Virus record (IMG/VR): IMGVR_UViG_3300025769_010106
Coordinates: 1 to 64,000 of that record
Direction: 5' to 3' (one strand)
Length of the DNA: 64,000 nucleotides
From: a virus
This document shows positions 42,671 to 50,926 of this stretch, piece after piece; positions within the stretch are counted from its first letter, which is position 1, and each line of letters begins with the position of its first letter. The translations under genes were made by a program, and so were the position numbers. The notes beneath the pieces were generated by a model. That model was not told where the DNA came from. It searched no databases and saw only the letters and a list, made by a program, of their open reading frames with translations.

Positions 42671-43963
42671 ATGCCTACTACCACTGCAAACAAGAAAAAC
42701 GTAGAAATCCCAGTAGGGTTTGAGACTGTTCCTAGCGAGGACTATGAGGCTCGTGAGAAGCTCACTACAGCTCGAGTAGGCTTGCTTATTAGGGCACCAT
42801 GGTTTGGGAATATGGCAACCCGGTTACCACTGGTTAATGCAGACGACTGGTGCCCTACAGCGGCTACAGACGGTCGTTACTTCTATTACAATAGCAAGTT
42901 CATCAACATGCTAAAGACCAAAGAGGTAGAGTTTCTCTTCGGGCATGAGGTTTTGCACAATGTTTATGAGCATCTAGGGCGTAGTAAGGATAACAAGCAT
43001 AACGCCCAGATTGCTAATATTGCAGCTGACTATGCTGTAAACGGTGACCTTGTTAAGAGTGGTATTGGTACACTTATTACCACCGTGCCTGCTCTGCATG
43101 ATTCGAAATACTACGACATGAGCATGGAGGAAATCTATGATGACCTCTATGAGAACGCTGATAAGATTGACATGGATCAGCTTATTGATATGTTACTGGA
43201 CGAGCATCTTGAAAGCGACGATGATAACAGCTCTGGTGGGAAGCCTGAAGAGGATGAGAACGGTAACCTCAAGAGCTCGGGTAAGCCCACTTATTCTGAC
43301 GAAGAGCGCAAGAAGATCCGTGATGAGATCAAGGAAGCTCTTATTAATAGCGCCAAGCTGGGTGGTGGTGCTGGTAACCTTCCTGGGGGTGTTGCTCGCC
43401 TTGTTAAGGATCTTACCGAGCCCAAGATGGACTGGCGCAGCCTGCTTGCGATGAGCATTGAAAGCTCAATCAAGAGCGATTATAGTTTTATGCGTCGTAG
43501 CCGTAAGAGCTGGGGCAGTGACTTCCTGCTGCCTGGTATGATCCCCGAGCAGACTATTGACATTGCTATTGGCATGGACATGAGTGGTTCAATTGGTGAC
43601 CACCAGGCACGTGACTTCTTTAGCGAGTTCAAGGCTATTATGAACATGTACACAGACTTTAAAATTAAACTTTGGTGCTTTGATACTAAGGTTTATAACT
43701 ATGCTGAGTTTGATGCCAATAATCTCGACGAGATTATGAACTATCAGCCTATGGGAGGAGGTGGTACTGACTTCATGTGCAATTGGGACTTCATGAAGCA
43801 TGAAGATATTCAACCCAATCGCTTTGTGATGTTTACAGATGGGTACCCAATGGGTTCATGGGGCGATGAGTTCTACTGCGACACAGTGTTTATTATCCAT
43901 GGCCCAGATACTATTAAGCCAGCGTTTGGCAACTGGGCTTATTATGAGGGTACAAAAACCTAA
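42671..43963 (+). CDS. DUF2201-like metallopeptidase/VWA protein, MoxR partner
   Basis: 430 residues from the ATG at 42671, placed 8 bp after AAAAGGAG; the GTG at 42662 overlaps that site. The N-terminal domain has a zinc motif HEVLH (92-96) as in DUF2201_N. An acidic linker follows (about 165-220). The C-terminal VWA-like domain has MIDAS DMSGS (303-307) and a late TDGYP. Cellular relatives pair with MoxR ATPases. GC-rich like the MoxR gene. Confidence 0.85.
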   Translation: MPTTTANKKNVEIPVGFETVPSEDYEAREKLTTARVGLLIRAPWFGNMATRLPLVNADDWCPTAATDGRYFYYNSKFINMLKTKEVEFLFGHEVLHNVYEHLGRSKDNKHNAQIANIAADYAVNGDLVKSGIGTLITTVPALHDSKYYDMSMEEIYDDLYENADKIDMDQLIDMLLDEHLESDDDNSSGGKPEEDENGNLKSSGKPTYSDEERKKIRDEIKEALINSAKLGGGAGNLPGGVARLVKDLTEPKMDWRSLLAMSIESSIKSDYSFMRRSRKSWGSDFLLPGMIPEQTIDIAIGMDMSGSIGDHQARDFFSEFKAIMNMYTDFKIKLWCFDTKVYNYAEFDANNLDEIMNYQPMGGGGTDFMCNWDFMKHEDIQPNRFVMFTDGYPMGSWGDEFYCDTVFIIHGPDTIKPAFGNWAYYEGTKT

Positions 43964-43968
43964 ACCAA

Positions 43969-44427
43969 TTAATTTTTTAGTGATTCAGAAATAGTTTCTA
44001 TATGCGTTTTGCAGTCTTTACTTAGTCTAAATAAGTTTTGAACATGCTGTCTTAGTTCTTTATCGTCACTTGCATCTAATCCGTTAATTAACAGGCCCAT
44101 AGAAATATCATTATATAAACTAATTACATCCTGATTTATATTGGAAATATAAGGTTGTAACGATCGCTGTAGCATAATTGAAATCTTCTCTGCTTCTAAC
44201 CAATCCTCTTTTAACATTTCTATTAAAGAGCTATCAGTGGTCATATTTTCTACACTCTCTTTAAACATATAATAAATACCTGCATAATATGCTGCTATTT
44301 TAAATGTAGCCTGGCAGGTCGTAATAGTTTTAAGGCCCTGATATAACACGTTCTTATCATTACCTTGCGCCCATACTGAAGAAGTCAAGATAATTGAAAT
44401 TAATATAGACAAAAAAGTTGATTTCAT
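43969..44427 (-). CDS. Exported protein, unknown function, isolated on the minus strand
   Basis: 152 residues with a clear signal peptide (basic MKS, hydrophobic core, cleavage likely after SVWA, residue 20). The mature part is helical, with two Cys (TCQATF and DCKTHI) that could form a disulfide. It is the only minus-strand gene in the first 47 kb, ends 5 bp from the VWA gene stop, and has a minus-strand late-type box upstream. A periplasmic role such as lysis control is possible; no family recognised. Confidence 0.75.
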   Translation of the reverse strand: MKSTFLSILISIILTSSVWAQGNDKNVLYQGLKTITTCQATFKIAAYYAGIYYMFKESVENMTTDSSLIEMLKEDWLEAEKISIMLQRSLQPYISNINQDVISLYNDISMGLLINGLDASDDKELRQHVQNLFRLSKDCKTHIETISESLKN

Positions 44428-44465
44428 AATTATAAATCCATATAATAGTACTTAGTTAAAGGAGA

Positions 44466-44473
44466 TATTTATA
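44466..44473 (-). promoter_or_regulatory. Late-type promoter box, minus strand
   Basis: TATAAATA read on the minus strand, 38 bp before the start of the exported protein gene at 44427. It also overlaps the ATG at 44473 on the plus strand. Confidence 0.4.
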
Positions 44474-44805
44474 TGTCAATCGAAGAACCAGTTGAAGAGA
44501 CCAATGAAGAAAACACTGTTCATGAAGTTAAGCCACAACAGCAGACCCTAAGCATTCAGGATCTTACGTTAATGGTTAATATTCTTGAAGTAGTGAGTAA
44601 TCGAGGTGCCATTAAAACTAATGAGATGGAATTAGTAGGTAAATTATATAATAATTTAGTACTATTCCTTAAAGAAAATGGTGTGATTGCTAATCAAACT
44701 CAGGAAGATGCAGTAGCACATGATGCTGAAAAAGTAGAAAACGAAGAAGGTGATTCAGATACTGCTGAAAAAGTAGAAAACGAAGAAGGTGATTCAGATG
44801 CTTAA
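44473..44805 (+). CDS. Acidic protein with C-terminal tandem repeat
   Basis: 110 residues. The middle, TLSIQDLTLMVNILEVVSN, resembles short proteins I recall from marine T4-like phages. The C-terminus carries the unit AEKVENEEGDSD twice. AAAGGAGA ribosome site. Overlaps the next gene by 8 bp. Function unknown. Confidence 0.75.
   Translation: MSIEEPVEETNEENTVHEVKPQQQTLSIQDLTLMVNILEVVSNRGAIKTNEMELVGKLYNNLVLFLKENGVIANQTQEDAVAHDAEKVENEEGDSDTAEKVENEEGDSDA
44725..44799 (+). repeat. Tandem 39 bp-period repeat in the acidic protein gene
   Basis: 36 bp copies at 44725-44760 and 44764-44799 are identical, with 3 bp between them. This indicates recent slippage or duplication; copy number may vary among relatives. 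Confidence 0.9.
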
Positions 44806-45436
44806 ACATGTAGGTAGACATGGTGAACAAAGAGTCGCTGTTGTCTTTAGAGAAGTACCCAACGAGGAACATATGTGCTTGGTAATCTATCCAGGTCAGC
44901 TACAATCAGCATATCATAACGATCTTATGAAGTGTATTGAAAGTAACGCAGGACAAACTGCAAGCAATTTAGGCGAAGCCATGCAACGTTATGTTGGTGC
45001 TGACGGCCGCAATCTACTAGTAGCCGCTCACCGCGAACGCTGGATGAAGAAGGTACGGTGTCAGGACGTTATTATGACACCAGTTCCTAATCAGCAGGGT
45101 GCACGCCTTGATGAGATCAACAAGATCATTAAGGAAGTGGAATCAGGCGCAGATGCTGCCAAGCGTATGGCAGAGATTGATGCACAGGCTGGTATGGCAG
45201 ATCCTGCAAAGACTGTAAGCGATACAGCATATGCTGCAACTGCACCTGCAGGTGTACTAACTGATTCAGATATTGCCGCAGACATGATGAAGCAGGCAGC
45301 ACAAATGGAGTCACAGATTGCAGGACTACAGGCAGAAGTTGCACGTCTTACTGAAGAAGCAACTGCACTTGATCCAAGTGTTGCTCCAGCACCTGCTCCT
45401 AAGAAGCGCGGTCGTCCTAAGAAGGCTGCTGCCTAA
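44798..45436 (+). CDS. Conserved phage protein with AT-hook-like tail
   Basis: 212 residues from the ATG at 44798 (MLKHVGRHGEQ). N-terminal VAVVFREVPNEEHMCLVIYP and DVIMTPVP are typical of a protein I recall from T4-like cyanophages. The C-terminus is Ala-rich and helical and ends in PKKRGRPKKAAA, an AT-hook-like DNA-binding motif. The stop overlaps the thyX ATG (TAATG). Function unknown. Confidence 0.75.
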   Translation: MLKHVGRHGEQRVAVVFREVPNEEHMCLVIYPGQLQSAYHNDLMKCIESNAGQTASNLGEAMQRYVGADGRNLLVAAHRERWMKKVRCQDVIMTPVPNQQGARLDEINKIIKEVESGADAAKRMAEIDAQAGMADPAKTVSDTAYAATAPAGVLTDSDIAADMMKQAAQMESQIAGLQAEVARLTEEATALDPSVAPAPAPKKRGRPKKAAA

Positions 45437-46116
45437 TGAAGGTAAGCCTGGTTAGTTTTAGCCAAGCCAGTCCAGAGTTTTTAACTGAACACGATCTTGC
45501 TGATGCAGATGTGCAGGACCTTATTGCGTTCTGTGCTAGAGTCAGCAACCCTAGTGGACAGTTAAACATGGAGACTAGTGCAAAGCTCATTAAATATCTG
45601 ATCAAACACAAGCACTGGAGTCCCCTAGAAATGGTCAGTGCTTGTATGGAGATTGAAACTACTCGTGATATAGCAAGGCAGATCCTACGTCACAGGAGTT
45701 TCAGTTTCCAGGAGTTTAGCCAACGCTATGCTGATCCCACAAAGGATCTAGAGTTTGTTATTCGTGAAGCACGTTTGCAGGATACTACAAATCGTCAAAA
45801 CAGTATCGAGAACGATAATCAGCAGCTGGCTGTTGACTGGGAAGAGTATCAGAGAGATGTAATTGAATATGCCAATAGAGCATATCAATTTGCTATTGAA
45901 AATGGTATTGCAAAAGAACAGGCTCGTGCTGTTCTCCCGGAAGGACTGACCGTTTCTCGGTTATACATGAACGGCACACTACGTAGTTGGGTACACTATA
46001 TTGAACTACGTGGTGATAATGGTACTCAAAAGGAACACATGGAGATTGCTCATGCTTGTGCTAAGGTTATTGCAGATGTGTTCCCACTTGCAGACGAAAT
46101 GTTTGAATGGTCATAA
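45436..46116 (+). CDS. thyX: Flavin-dependent thymidylate synthase ThyX
   Basis: 226 residues. The ThyX motif RHRSFSFQEFSQRY starts at R85. ThyX makes dTMP from dUMP with FAD and methylene-folate. HKHWSPLEM and an ELRGDNGTQKEH segment are also diagnostic. It provides thymidine for phage DNA, along with the dCMP deaminase at 50927. Confidence 0.96.
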   Translation: MKVSLVSFSQASPEFLTEHDLADADVQDLIAFCARVSNPSGQLNMETSAKLIKYLIKHKHWSPLEMVSACMEIETTRDIARQILRHRSFSFQEFSQRYADPTKDLEFVIREARLQDTTNRQNSIENDNQQLAVDWEEYQRDVIEYANRAYQFAIENGIAKEQARAVLPEGLTVSRLYMNGTLRSWVHYIELRGDNGTQKEHMEIAHACAKVIADVFPLADEMFEWS

Positions 46117-46376
46117 AACATAACTGGGTACCTACACATTCATACCCACAGGGTTGCGGTTACTCGAAAGTATACGAACATCAGGTTACACTAGAGTGTG
46201 ATGGCGTAAATTACCAGAGCATGCAATGGGCAGCAGAACATTGCAACCGTCGTTGGGGTTGGTACTTTACAGTGCTAACTACTAACTATGAGAAACATGC
46301 AGTTATGACATTTGAAGACCCGGAAGAAATGATGCTTTGGGTATTGCGTTGGCAAGCAGAACATAGGAGAAAATAA
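46107..46376 (+). CDS. Hypothetical protein
   Basis: 89 residues, rich in Trp, Tyr, His and Cys (SYPQGCGYSKVYEH, AAEHCNRRWGWYF). It overlaps thyX by 10 bp and the next gene by one base. Two Cys and several His could bind metal. No family recognised. Confidence 0.65.
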   Translation: MVIKHNWVPTHSYPQGCGYSKVYEHQVTLECDGVNYQSMQWAAEHCNRRWGWYFTVLTTNYEKHAVMTFEDPEEMMLWVLRWQAEHRRK

Positions 46377-46660
46377 TGGGCGGCGATAAATCATTTGCTA
46401 ATATTGAAAAGATATTAACCAAGTATGAAAATGAAACTAACAGGTTGGAATTGGTTATTCATGCTGCTCAACTTGCAAGATCCAAAAAGATTTCAGGACG
46501 AGCTGCATTAAATGTTTTAGAAACAGAAACTATTAATTTAAAAGATTTAGACGAGCAACTGATGGATAAACTACAGAAACAAATCCAGAAAGACAATAAA
46601 GAAAAAGAAAGCAAAAAGGTAGATTCAGATGATCCACCTACACAACCTAAACAGACTTAA
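46376..46660 (+). CDS. RpoZ/omega-like or small helical protein
   Basis: 94 residues. NRLELVIHAAQLARSKKISG resembles the helix of RNA polymerase omega subunits (xxRxxLvxxAaxRArqi), which is notable but short. The tail is Lys/Glu-rich. It could tune host polymerase, or be unrelated. Overlaps the DegT gene by 32 bp. Confidence 0.5.
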   Translation: MGGDKSFANIEKILTKYENETNRLELVIHAAQLARSKKISGRAALNVLETETINLKDLDEQLMDKLQKQIQKDNKEKESKKVDSDDPPTQPKQT

Positions 46661-47621
46661 TAAAGAATTAAATACTGCTTTAATAAAAGCTAACGACCTG
46701 GTTCTAAAATCAGGTCGTGTCATGATGGGTGAATATACACTGGAGTTTGAAAGCAGAATAGCAAAAGTATCTGGAGCAAACTACGCATGTGTAGTAGGAA
46801 GTGGAAGCGACGCTCTGTTGTATGCGTTAGTATCTAGTAACACTACAGGACTTGTTGGCATGCCTGCTCAAACTTTTATTGCTACTAAAAATTCTATTTT
46901 AAGAGCTGGATGCATACCTTATTTGGTAGATGTAAAGAATAATGCTCTATTAAATTGGGATTTAATTCCAAACAGTGTTGATTGTGCTGTATGGGTTGGG
47001 TTATTTGGTAACTCTGAACCTCTACCTGATAACTTATTTGTAATAGAAGATGGAGCTCAACATTTTGGAGCAAGGCTTCAATCCAATATTGCAACATATA
47101 GTTTTGATCCTACAAAAAGTCTACCTAACTTTGGCAATGGCGGTGCAGTTGTTAGCAACGACAAACGTGTTATAGACAATGTAAAACTTTTACGCAGACA
47201 TCAAATAGTAAATGGACACACGGGCGGCAACAGCATAATGAGTGAACGTGAGTGTGCTGAAATGTGTGTTAAGTTAGATTACTTTCCTCTTTGGCAAGAG
47301 CGTAGACAGGAGATTGCTAGAGATTATTACACACATTTAGGACATCTTGTAAATTGTGTCACTCAACTAGATGGACAGATAAGCAAGTTTATTATTGAAA
47401 CAACTATGCGGGCTGACCTACAAAAATACCTATCTCACAAACATATAGAGACCAAACGTGCCTATGAACATCCAATATACGAATTTGACCAGGCATCCAA
47501 AAACTGTAAAAGATTTCTACAATTACCCTGTGATCCTTATATGACTGATGAAGAACTGTTAGCTGTTATAATGGCTGTCAAAGAATTCTTTGAGGAAAGC
47601 CCACTCGAAAGTTTGCTGTAG
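46629..47621 (+). CDS. DegT/DnrJ/EryC1 family PLP aminotransferase
   Basis: 330 residues. GSGSDALLYAL binds PLP phosphate; MPAQTFIAT is the family's substrate loop; IEDGAQHFGAR holds the PLP Asp; and SFDPTKSLPNFGNGGAV carries the PLP Lys. It should aminate a keto-sugar nucleotide. Longer than the second copy at 26046, with a nearly complete C-terminal domain. Its end overlaps the minus-strand gene by 63 bp. Confidence 0.85.
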   Translation: MIHLHNLNRLNKELNTALIKANDLVLKSGRVMMGEYTLEFESRIAKVSGANYACVVGSGSDALLYALVSSNTTGLVGMPAQTFIATKNSILRAGCIPYLVDVKNNALLNWDLIPNSVDCAVWVGLFGNSEPLPDNLFVIEDGAQHFGARLQSNIATYSFDPTKSLPNFGNGGAVVSNDKRVIDNVKLLRRHQIVNGHTGGNSIMSERECAEMCVKLDYFPLWQERRQEIARDYYTHLGHLVNCVTQLDGQISKFIIETTMRADLQKYLSHKHIETKRAYEHPIYEFDQASKNCKRFLQLPCDPYMTDEELLAVIMAVKEFFEESPLESLL

Positions 47622-49868
47622 ATCATTTCCATCTTCAACATACTTGACAGCATCCTCAGCACCTCGTACACTCCACTTACCATTCTCTCCATTACCAACT
47701 GTAGTCCATTGCTCTAGTCTATAACGACTTTCAATGTCTGACTGTTGAGTAAGTTTTACACATTCGCGGAAGGCTGTACGCCAAGTTTCATATGGCGTGG
47801 TGTTAAAGTCTGCTGTACTTGCTATTACAGGAACAACTCCGTGTCTAGCACTTAGCGTAAAGTCTAGCCCCCATTCAGTAGCATCCAATACCATTTGTTT
47901 GTGGTACGCAATAATACCCATGTGTCCATACTCTAATCCATTAACAGGATTACGACTGTGGAATATCCAATGCTTGGGGCCTTGCAGCCAATCTGGTTGC
48001 CAGTTAAAATTAAAGTCAGGTTCTACAATACACTTAGCAAATACGTTAAAGAACCAGGGTGTCTCACTGATCTCTGCACAGGCCTTATATGCTTCTGCTC
48101 TACCCGTTACACCATCTATGCGCTTGGCTCTAGGGCACATACACTTGAGTAGAAACCAGTTTTTATCGGCGTTTTTTTCACCATTACTAAGATACACAAC
48201 ATCTAGTAGTTTTTCTTCTATATTATAGTCATTATGACGCAATATGTATGGGTAGTCATAGAATTGAGTAGAAAAATGCTGTTTACAGTCCCTAGGCACT
48301 AGTAGTACGCTACCGCTCTGTGTAAAGACGTGCAGATCGGGTTTTTTCCAAAAACTAGGAACATAGTCCAAAGATTTAGTGTCTGTATTCAATATCCAAC
48401 TATATGACTGTGTAACTTCATGTAGTGCATTAACTGTGGGCCAGGGTCTATAAGGGACTGTAACATCCTCTACGTAGTTTATAGTATCAAACCACCCTAA
48501 AACTTTTAGGGTACTGTGTTGACTCTTAAAACGCTCCACAGGGACTAAAAATGTATCACCCTCACGCTGATTACAGCTAGGGAATACATGTAGCATATCC
48601 TTCTGCCAGGGTTCCGGTTCCCAGCCAAAATCAAAGTTAGTGTAATCACAAGTGCTACTCGTAACCCATATATACTCGCTATCTGTACGCTCGCATATTC
48701 TTCCCAGAGTTTCTAACCAGGTACTGAAAAATCTAGTTGTTTTATGATCTAGATCAGGTGTAAACTTATATCCATTACCAAAGTCTACATATACTATTTC
48801 TCTGTTGTCATCAAATAATTCTACCGTTTGATCTTCAACAAAGTTTAATTCTGGAAAGTCTTTAACATCCTCAAACCAAGGTACCAGTCGTAGGAATTCA
48901 AGTCTTGGTACTCTAAACACATTAGCCCATTTTTGAAACTTGCTGCCAAACACATGTATCATGTTGCTTTGCCAAGTTTCTGGATACCATCCAAAGTCAA
49001 AGTCTGTGTAGTCATAGTCACTGCTGACTATCCACACAAAATCACTATTACTATTTTCACAAGCCTTTTTAATAATACTGGCCCAGTTGCCTACACCTCT
49101 AATTTTACGAGCATTTGAATCTTGTGCTAATACTGTGTCAAAACTTTTTTTGTTGTTTTTATTAAATTGGTCTACAACAAAAATATCACTAGTGATCTTG
49201 CTTTTAACCTGTTGCACACTTTCATACTTGATTTCACTAGCACCAGGTGTGTGATATTCAGGACCGCCTTGTCTAGCCCATTTACTACCAAACACATGAA
49301 TGTAACTGTCGGACTTTCTTGGATGCCAACTAAAATCAAAATTATCCAAATCAGCGTTTGGTGGCACATGCCAATTGTTTAAATTTTCTAGTGCTGTTGA
49401 TCGTTGCACACTTTCATATTTTATTTCACTAGCACCGGGTGTATGATATTCAGGACCTCCATCAGGTTGCCATTGTGTTCCAAAAACATGAATATAATTT
49501 TCATTTGGATCTGGATGCCAACTTAAATCAAATTTGTTGGTGTCAATGTTTGAAGGTATTTGCCAGTTGTCAACACATGGCAGTCTAGTTACACGTTGAT
49601 CTTTCATGTAGTGTAAAGGACCAGGATTGTGTTTGGGTGTTAGATAAACTTGTCCGTCTTGTTGCCATTGACTGGGCCATACATACACATGATCATGCTC
49701 CCAGTGCGGAGGCACCATGTCAAAGCGAAAATCTGTGTAGTCATTTTGACCCGATAAATACCAGCAGTATTCAGTACGACTTTGCTGTTGTGCTGCTTCA
49801 ATTGAATCTGCAGGCTGCTCGTGAGCAAATAGATTAGGCTTAGAACCTGTATAGAAAACATCAAACAT
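47559..49868 (-). CDS. Large repeat protein with glycosyltransferase-like modules
   Basis: 769 residues. At least six modules share the pattern DYTDFDFGWYPETW....HVFGS, then a late VP. Two adjacent modules share EYHTPGASEIKYESVQ exactly. The C-terminal part (VVYLSNGEKNADKNWF, CPRAKRIDGVTGRAEAY, SRNPVNGLEYGHMG) resembles the protein at 62022, a GT-A-like protein. The modules may be degenerate copies of that protein's DxD region. Role unknown. It overlaps a plus-strand gene at each end. Confidence 0.65.
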   Translation of the reverse strand: MFDVFYTGSKPNLFAHEQPADSIEAAQQQSRTEYCWYLSGQNDYTDFRFDMVPPHWEHDHVYVWPSQWQQDGQVYLTPKHNPGPLHYMKDQRVTRLPCVDNWQIPSNIDTNKFDLSWHPDPNENYIHVFGTQWQPDGGPEYHTPGASEIKYESVQRSTALENLNNWHVPPNADLDNFDFSWHPRKSDSYIHVFGSKWARQGGPEYHTPGASEIKYESVQQVKSKITSDIFVVDQFNKNNKKSFDTVLAQDSNARKIRGVGNWASIIKKACENSNSDFVWIVSSDYDYTDFDFGWYPETWQSNMIHVFGSKFQKWANVFRVPRLEFLRLVPWFEDVKDFPELNFVEDQTVELFDDNREIVYVDFGNGYKFTPDLDHKTTRFFSTWLETLGRICERTDSEYIWVTSSTCDYTNFDFGWEPEPWQKDMLHVFPSCNQREGDTFLVPVERFKSQHSTLKVLGWFDTINYVEDVTVPYRPWPTVNALHEVTQSYSWILNTDTKSLDYVPSFWKKPDLHVFTQSGSVLLVPRDCKQHFSTQFYDYPYILRHNDYNIEEKLLDVVYLSNGEKNADKNWFLLKCMCPRAKRIDGVTGRAEAYKACAEISETPWFFNVFAKCIVEPDFNFNWQPDWLQGPKHWIFHSRNPVNGLEYGHMGIIAYHKQMVLDATEWGLDFTLSARHGVVPVIASTADFNTTPYETWRTAFRECVKLTQQSDIESRYRLEQWTTVGNGENGKWSVRGAEDAVKYVEDGNDLQQTFEWAFLKEFFDSHYNS

Positions 49869-50925
49869 GTATAATTTAGAAACCTTTTATCCTACTATCA
49901 GCACATGGTTTAGACGCAAATATGACCATTTGGAACCTGCTGTGGTATACCCTTATCCATATGGCAGTGAACATCCAGAAGATACTGTGTTTGACAGTGC
50001 TTATGAATTTCCTAAGACTGTGTTACTATTATACGATCAAGAACCTTTTTGGTCAAGTATTCGTTGGCTAGATCATTTTGCTGAAATGTTTGCTGATTGG
50101 GGCTCAACAGTAATACTTATTACCACACAAGAATGGGGCACTAATTTAGACTATTATGTTAAAAACTTTAATTGGAAACATGTTTGTTACCAGCACCACC
50201 TGTTAGCATGCAGAGATTGGTATAGGGGTTATAGAAATCATCCACAACTGGTTTCACCTCAACAACGAAAACTTTATAATCATTTTGTATGTTATAATAG
50301 ACTTTTTGCTGAAAATAGACCACATAGAGTTAATCTTCTTAAAGACCTATATGATGATAACATACTATGCAAAGTTGATATGAGTTTTCCTGCAACTGAT
50401 CCTATTACAAATAGTTCTTATGCAGATATATCTGGTCGTAGTGATATACAGTTTATTCTACCATTAGACATAGACGATCCCAATCATAACAACAATAGTT
50501 TTACTTTAGATATACAATCTGCTAATGAAACTGCTATACATATTATTACTGAAACTATTTTCAATATTAAAGAAAATTATCTAAGCGAAAAAAGTTATAA
50601 ACCTATTGCCCTTAAACAACCATTTATAATATTTGGCGCTCCCTATAGCCTTAAGACTTTGCAGGATTTAGGATTTAAAACTTTTGCTAATTTTTGGGAT
50701 GAAAGTTATGATAACATTGAGGACCATGATCTAAGATACAGCAAGGCATATAAAATTGTTAAAGATATTGCTAGCATGTCATTAAATGATATTCAAAATA
50801 TTCTAATACAGTCTACGGATATTCTTGAATATAATTATAACCATTTTTATGCACAGGAAACTTTGGATAATATAGTTAATAATCTATTTTTAGATATTAC
50901 TAAGGCCGCTAGTTACGTAAATTAA
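49867..50925 (+). CDS. Glycosyltransferase-like phage protein, paralogue of 247-1452
   Basis: 352 residues. C-terminal SEKSYKPIALKQPFIIFGAP and DESYDNIED mirror the block in the protein at 247-1452. The N-terminal half has VYPYPYGSEHPED and is also aromatic-rich. Its ATG shares CATG with the minus-strand gene. It is the only plus-strand gene to the right of 47621. No strong ribosome site is seen upstream. Confidence 0.6.
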   Translation: MYNLETFYPTISTWFRRKYDHLEPAVVYPYPYGSEHPEDTVFDSAYEFPKTVLLLYDQEPFWSSIRWLDHFAEMFADWGSTVILITTQEWGTNLDYYVKNFNWKHVCYQHHLLACRDWYRGYRNHPQLVSPQQRKLYNHFVCYNRLFAENRPHRVNLLKDLYDDNILCKVDMSFPATDPITNSSYADISGRSDIQFILPLDIDDPNHNNNSFTLDIQSANETAIHIITETIFNIKENYLSEKSYKPIALKQPFIIFGAPYSLKTLQDLGFKTFANFWDESYDNIEDHDLRYSKAYKIVKDIASMSLNDIQNILIQSTDILEYNYNHFYAQETLDNIVNNLFLDITKAASYVN

Positions 50926-50926
50926 A

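Noticed and set aside
41090-43963. Reading the MoxR-VWA pair as a known host defence system (for example a ternary ATPase system)
   Set aside because: The partner carries a HEVLH metallopeptidase-like domain and no nuclease or sensor protein is adjacent; no evidence for a defence role.
44725-44799. CRISPR-like array
   Set aside because: Only two adjacent copies inside a coding frame with a 3 bp gap; no spacers and no cas genes in the window.
46376-46660. Confident call of a phage RNA polymerase omega subunit
   Set aside because: Only one short helix pattern matches; the rest differs, so it stays as a weak possibility.
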